From the NCBI GenBank assembly GCA_019242065.1, contig JAFAWJ010000479.1, positions 1-8,732 on the forward strand: a DNA stretch of 8,732 nt, written 5' to 3'. The stretch comes from Chloroflexota bacterium (lineage in GTDB: Bacteria > Chloroflexota > UBA6077 > CF-72). Both the position numbers and the translations under genes were made by a program. This document shows positions 5,640 to 8,732 of the stretch, piece after piece (positions within the stretch are counted from its first letter, which is position 1; each line of letters opens with the position of its first letter). The notes under the pieces are model-generated. The model worked only from the letters and a program-made list of their open reading frames with translations. It had not been told where the DNA came from and did no database searches.

Positions 5640-6350
5640 TTACAGCACAGCGCTTTCGATTTCGGAAATGTCCTGGAGGTGTGCGCGCATCAGCGACTCG
5701 GCTCGGGCCGGAGCTCGCGAGGCGATGGCCTCGACGATCGCACGGTGCTGGCTGAGCACATGCTCGCCGGCCGCGGGCGATGTGTCGATCGGTGAGGCGC
5801 GCAACGTTCGCGACGTTTCCAGCAGGTCTGTCAACAGACCAAGCAACAACTCGACAATGGGATTGCCCGTCATACGCGCCAGGTGGCCGTGAAGATCGAT
5901 CGCCATTGCCATGGGTCCGCCAGCCGCCAGGGCGGCGTGCGAGCGTTCCAGCGTGCGCTCGAGCTCGGCAACACCCAGCGGTGTCGCTCTTTCCGCCGCC
6001 GCGGCGGCCACGCCAGGCTCCAGCAACAGGCGGGCTTCGTGCAGGTGGTGGACCTCGAAGCCTTCCAGTCGCAAGACGGTGTACAGGGCATCATTCAGGA
6101 GTCGCGAGGACGCCTGCCGCACGAAGGCGCCGCCGCCTGCACCGCGACGTATTTCCAGGAGTCCGACGCTTTCCAGGCCACGCAGCGCTTCGCGCACCGC
6201 GTTGCGACTCACGCCGAGTTGCTCGGCAAGCGCCTTCTCGCTGGGCAGGTGCTCACCGGGTCGGAATTGACCGTCGAGCAGCCAGCCGTGCACGGCGCGC
6301 GTCACCCGGTCGGTGCGTCGTTCGGCGCTTGCTGAGCGCGCTTGCGCCAC
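5640..6350 (-). CDS. GntR/FadR-subfamily transcriptional regulator with FCD domain
   Basis: Regulator of carboxylate or sugar-acid type metabolism, 236 aa from GTG 6350. The N-terminal GntR winged helix runs from about 14 to 80: RVTRAVHGWLLDGQFRPGEHLPSE, then ALAEQLGVSRNAVREALRGLESVGLLEIRRG at 40-70. The C-terminal FCD helical bundle covers about 95-228. Asp152, His156 (DLHGH), His202 (QHRAIVEAI) and His224 (RAHL) sit where the FCD family binds a divalent metal, so the ligand pocket looks complete. The start is uncertain. TTG 6416 has AGGTAGGA four bases upstream and would add 22 residues, but that segment contains AT-rich promoter-like sequence. At GTG 6350 there is no ribosome site. The gene is divergent from the VOC protein gene, a likely target, and convergent with the membrane protein gene. 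Effector unknown. Confidence 0.9.
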   Translation of the reverse strand: MAQARSASAERRTDRVTRAVHGWLLDGQFRPGEHLPSEKALAEQLGVSRNAVREALRGLESVGLLEIRRGAGGGAFVRQASSRLLNDALYTVLRLEGFEVHHLHEARLLLEPGVAAAAAERATPLGVAELERTLERSHAALAAGGPMAMAIDLHGHLARMTGNPIVELLLGLLTDLLETSRTLRASPIDTSPAAGEHVLSQHRAIVEAIASRAPARAESLMRAHLQDISEIESAVL

Positions 6351-6352
6351 AA

Positions 6353-6428
6353 AGGTAGGATATATACTCTGCACTACGTTCGGCCAGAGCGAGTAGTCAA
6401 GGCTGAGCCGGCTCAAAACATCCTACCT
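6353..6428. promoter_or_regulatory. Divergent control region with 9-bp inverted repeats
   Basis: AGGTAGGAT at 6353-6361 and its exact reverse complement at 6420-6428 are separated by 58 bp between the GntR-type gene and the VOC gene. An AT-rich core, GGATATATACTC (6358-6369), adjoins the left copy and is itself partly palindromic. It holds a plus-strand -10-like TATACT at 6363-6368 without a clear -35. The region is a plausible operator for the GntR protein. The right copy could instead be the ribosome site of a TTG 6416 start. Confidence 0.4.
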
Positions 6429-6458
6429 ATCTCGATTTCGAACCTGACGGAGACGTCG

Positions 6459-7055
6459 TTGGCCCTTTTCGAGCACCAGCACCAGCAACAGCGACAACTC
6501 AAGACCGATCGCATCAACCACCCGGCGCTCGTCGGCCAGGACGGCCCGGCCGTGATCCACTTTTACACCCAGGTCCTGGGTATGCCGCTGGTGCTGCGCC
6601 AGCCGAATCTGGACTTTCCGACCCTCGAACATCTCTTCTTCGATTGTGGGAACGACTGCTTCATTGCCTATTTCGTGCCGGCGAGCGACCAGCAGCCACT
6701 TGACCCACCCGTGAACCCGCAGGGTCTCGGCACCGGGTGGTCGCCAGGCTCGCTGCGCCACCTGGCCTTCGACGTCTCGCCCGAGGTCTTCTCGGCAGCG
6801 CAGGTGACGCTGAAAGAGCACGGAATTACCTTTCGTGGTCCGATCAGTCGCGGCTACGAGGTGTCTATCTATTTTCCGGACCCGAGCGGCTACACCCTCG
6901 AGTTCCTGACATGGACCACGCCGCCGCCCGCCGACCTGCCACAAGCCCAGATCATCGCCCGCGCACAGCGCATCCGCGAGGCCGCCGGGGCGGCGTATGT
7001 CGATGACCCGCACATCCGTCAGGCAATCGACGAGCTTCGCGCCGAACGTCCTTGA
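6459..7055 (+). CDS. VOC-superfamily protein (glyoxalase/extradiol dioxygenase fold)
   Basis: Metal-dependent enzyme of the vicinal oxygen chelate fold, 198 aa, with two beta-alpha-beta-beta-beta modules in one polypeptide. Module 1 is RINHPALVGQD (18-28), FYTQVLGMPLVLRQP (35-49) and CFIAYFVP (67-74). Module 2 is LRHLAFDVSPEVFSAAQVTLKEHG (99-122), then GYEVSIYFPDPSGYTLEFLTW (132-152). Likely metal ligands are His21, His101 and Glu148. The position after CFIAYF where many glyoxalases keep a Glu has none, which fits a two-His-one-Glu site as in extradiol-type dioxygenases. The start is TTG 6459, with GGAG six bases upstream; an earlier ATG at 6342 would overlap the GntR-type gene. The N-terminus is His/Gln-rich (EHQHQQQRQ), and a C-terminal helix of about 40 residues extends past the fold. 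The solute-binding protein gene starts 46 nt downstream and may be cotranscribed. Reaction unknown. Confidence 0.85.
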   Translation: MALFEHQHQQQRQLKTDRINHPALVGQDGPAVIHFYTQVLGMPLVLRQPNLDFPTLEHLFFDCGNDCFIAYFVPASDQQPLDPPVNPQGLGTGWSPGSLRHLAFDVSPEVFSAAQVTLKEHGITFRGPISRGYEVSIYFPDPSGYTLEFLTWTTPPPADLPQAQIIARAQRIREAAGAAYVDDPHIRQAIDELRAERP

Positions 7056-7101
7056 ACGACACCGTCACATGCTGATGAGCATTCGAAAGGGGAACGTGAG
7101 C

Positions 7102-8673
7102 GTGTCCGATGGTTCTGCCGTAGCCCTGCGCAGGATTGCCTCCCGGCGTGCATTTCTGCGAGTGGCCGGTCTCGCAAGCGGCGTCATGTTGCTGGCGGCC
7201 TGCCAACCGGCCGCACCCGCGGCCGCGCCGACAACCGCACCGCCGGCGGCCCCCAAGCCAACCACCGCCGCCCCGGCGGCGTCGCCCGCGATTGCTTCGG
7301 CCAGTCCCTCGGCGGCCGTCAACCCGTCGCCGAGCGCGGCCCCGGCGGTCGTCGCCTCACCGTCGCCCGCGGCGAGCGCTGGTCACATGAGCAAGCAGGA
7401 CATCCTGGATGCGCTCAAACCGTTCAGCGGCACGACCATCACCGCGTCAGTCATCGGATCGTCTCCGCCGCCACAGGACCAGGTCGACGCGCTAAGCGCG
7501 ATCGGCATCAACACCGACTTCGACCAGACGCCGGCCACCGACCTGTTCCAGAAGTTGATCGTGGACTTCGCCAGCGGCTCGTCGAGCTTCGACGTCATCA
7601 CCATCATCCCCAACCAGATCGGCGCCTTCGCACAATATATGCTCGACCTGACGGATCTGAACGCGAAGTACGCCTGGCCGACGGCCGACGTGCTGCCCGA
7701 TTTCCGCGCATACGGTTGGTATCCGGATCCGCAGTCGGGCAAGCCGTACTCGATGCCGTATGGCGGTGATCTCTTCCTGCTGCACTACCGCACCGACGTC
7801 TTCCAGATGGCTGGTCTCGAGCCGAGTCAACCGCCGGCGACGTATGACGACATGGCGCAATTGGCCGCTCGGTTCAACAACATGAACGTGGGCGGCACGC
7901 CGATCGCCGGTTTCCTTCCGCGGACCTCGCGCGCACTGACGCACACGTGGTGGGCAAACTTCTTTGCCGCGTGGGGCGGTGACTGGTTCACCGCCGACTG
8001 GAAGCCGCAAATCAATTCGTCCGCGGCGCAAGGTGCGCTGGACTATGCCGTTAACCTGCTGCAATATGGTCCTACGGATGACACCAGCCTTGGTTTTGTC
8101 GACCTGAACAACGGCTGGCTGAACGGCACGGCCGCGATGTCGATGCATTATCAGGCGATGGGGACCAACGCACAGTTCGGGAAACAGTCCAAAGTTGTCG
8201 ACAAAACCGCGGTTGCCGAGCTGCCAGCTGGTCCGGCCGGCCGGCGGAGCGCACTCATTGGCGGACAGACGCTGGGTATTCCCGCTAAATCGAAAAACGC
8301 TGAGGCGGCGTACCTGTGGGCGCGCTGGCTCGTCCAGCCGGAGAATGCCCTGGAGACGGCTCTGGCTGGCACGGGTGTCGAGCCATACTGGATGTCGTTG
8401 TTCGAGGATCCGCGACTGCAGCAGGGCTTTACCGATGGCAAAAACGGATGGCGGGCTGAGATCAGTCAGGCCTCAGACAAGACGCTGGCGCTGCCGAATA
8501 TTCCCGAGTGGCCGCAGCTGTATGAAGCGCTGGACCTGGGGTTGTCCGAGGCGTACGTGAAGCAGAAGTCGTCAGCCGACGCGCTGAATGAGGTCAGCGA
8601 CGCCTGGACTCAGATTCTGACGAAGGCCAACTATTATGCGGGCAACCAGCGACCGTACAACACCCAGTCCTGA
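7102..8673 (+). CDS. ABC transporter substrate-binding lipoprotein, family 1 (sugar type)
   Basis: Extracytoplasmic solute receptor, 523 aa from GTG 7102, chosen because AAAGGGGA lies nine bases upstream; GTG 7096 is too close and ATG 7075 has no ribosome site. Residues 14-20 (SRRAFLR) match the twin-arginine consensus, and a hydrophobic stretch leads to lipobox LAAC with Cys34. The precursor is thus predicted to be Tat-exported and lipidated. Residues 35-95 are a low-complexity Ala/Pro/Thr/Ser tether. The SBP_bac_1 fold follows: FQKLIVDFASGSSSFDVITI (149-168), GKPYSMPYGGDLFLLHYRTDVF (213-234), and WWANFFAAWGGDWF (283-296). Further along are NGTAAMSMHYQAMG (341-354), GGQTLGIPAKSKNAEAAYLWARWL (387-410), and the C-terminal AYVKQKSSADALNEVSDAW (484-502). 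Family 1 members mostly bind sugars or polyols, but the ligand cannot be read here. Permease genes would be expected just beyond the right edge. It lies 46 nt after the VOC gene, with a likely shared promoter. Confidence 0.93.
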   Translation: MSDGSAVALRRIASRRAFLRVAGLASGVMLLAACQPAAPAAAPTTAPPAAPKPTTAAPAASPAIASASPSAAVNPSPSAAPAVVASPSPAASAGHMSKQDILDALKPFSGTTITASVIGSSPPPQDQVDALSAIGINTDFDQTPATDLFQKLIVDFASGSSSFDVITIIPNQIGAFAQYMLDLTDLNAKYAWPTADVLPDFRAYGWYPDPQSGKPYSMPYGGDLFLLHYRTDVFQMAGLEPSQPPATYDDMAQLAARFNNMNVGGTPIAGFLPRTSRALTHTWWANFFAAWGGDWFTADWKPQINSSAAQGALDYAVNLLQYGPTDDTSLGFVDLNNGWLNGTAAMSMHYQAMGTNAQFGKQSKVVDKTAVAELPAGPAGRRSALIGGQTLGIPAKSKNAEAAYLWARWLVQPENALETALAGTGVEPYWMSLFEDPRLQQGFTDGKNGWRAEISQASDKTLALPNIPEWPQLYEALDLGLSEAYVKQKSSADALNEVSDAWTQILTKANYYAGNQRPYNTQS

Positions 8674-8684
8674 ACTTAAAGCGG

Positions 8685-8705
8685 CTTGGCCAGATTGAGG
8701 CCAGG
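8685..8705 (+). other. Stem-loop after the family 1 solute-binding gene
   Basis: CTTGGCC (8685-8691) pairs with GGCCAGG (8699-8705) over a 7-base loop, with one G-U pair. It starts 12 bases after the stop codon and has no U-tract. It could lower read-through into downstream transporter genes or protect the upstream message; it is only a structural candidate. Confidence 0.35.
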
Positions 8706-8732
8706 GGTGCCCATCGGCTGCTGGGCTGCTGG

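Noticed and set aside
8674..8732. Start of a downstream gene at the right edge
   Set aside because: No start codon with a ribosome site can be seen in the last 59 bases, only a stem-loop.
1..8732. tRNA, rRNA, CRISPR array, insertion sequence or prophage remnants
   Set aside because: I saw no cloverleaf-like segments, regularly spaced repeats, terminal inverted repeats with a transposase, or phage genes on either strand.

Overview
The window is GC-rich, densely packed bacterial DNA with no RNA genes, CRISPR arrays or insertion sequences that I can see. Both ends carry ABC-transporter substrate-binding lipoproteins. Each has a twin-arginine (Tat-like) signal ending in a lipobox Cys, followed by an Ala/Pro/Ser/Thr-rich linker (short in the left one, long in the right one). 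That style, the high GC and the density of IclR/TetR/GntR-regulated catabolic genes fit a soil-type member of the Chloroflexota best. This assignment is inference from protein style, not from a phylogenetic marker.

Layout, left to right. (1) 1-923, minus: N-terminal part of a family 5 (peptide/nickel type) solute-binding protein, cut by the window edge. (2) 924-1034: divergent control region with a good minus-strand promoter and a 9-bp direct repeat. (3) 1035-1808, plus: IclR-family regulator, followed after 24 nt by (4) a luciferase-like flavin monooxygenase (to 2933). (5) 2924-3784, minus: isocitrate lyase/PEP mutase superfamily lyase with the lyase-type KRCGH motif, overlapping the monooxygenase tail to tail by 10 bp. 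(6) 3819-4508, minus: TetR-family regulator 34 nt upstream of the lyase. (7) 4509-4594: control region with two near-identical 15-bp palindromes, very probably the TetR operators. (8) 4595-5024, plus: decayed class I SAM-dependent methyltransferase (internal deletions plus frameshifts). (9) 5059-5583, plus: small multi-pass membrane protein of unknown function. (10) 5640-6350, minus: GntR/FadR-type regulator with an FCD metal-binding domain. (11) 6459-7055, plus: single-domain VOC (glyoxalase/extradiol dioxygenase fold) protein. (12) 7102-8673, plus: family 1 (sugar type) solute-binding lipoprotein. The last 59 bases contain no gene start that I can support.

How the parts may work together. 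The window looks like a small-molecule uptake and catabolism neighbourhood with three local regulators of different families. IclR plus monooxygenase forms one unit and may also control the divergent transporter. TetR plus lyase forms a second unit, with the divergent pseudogene and membrane protein under the same operator pair. GntR sits divergent to a VOC protein plus solute-binding protein unit. No substrate can be read from the sequence. I did not find a convincing new defence or mobile system. The most informative signals are the operator pair left in front of a dead methyltransferase gene and the organisation of the divergent promoters.
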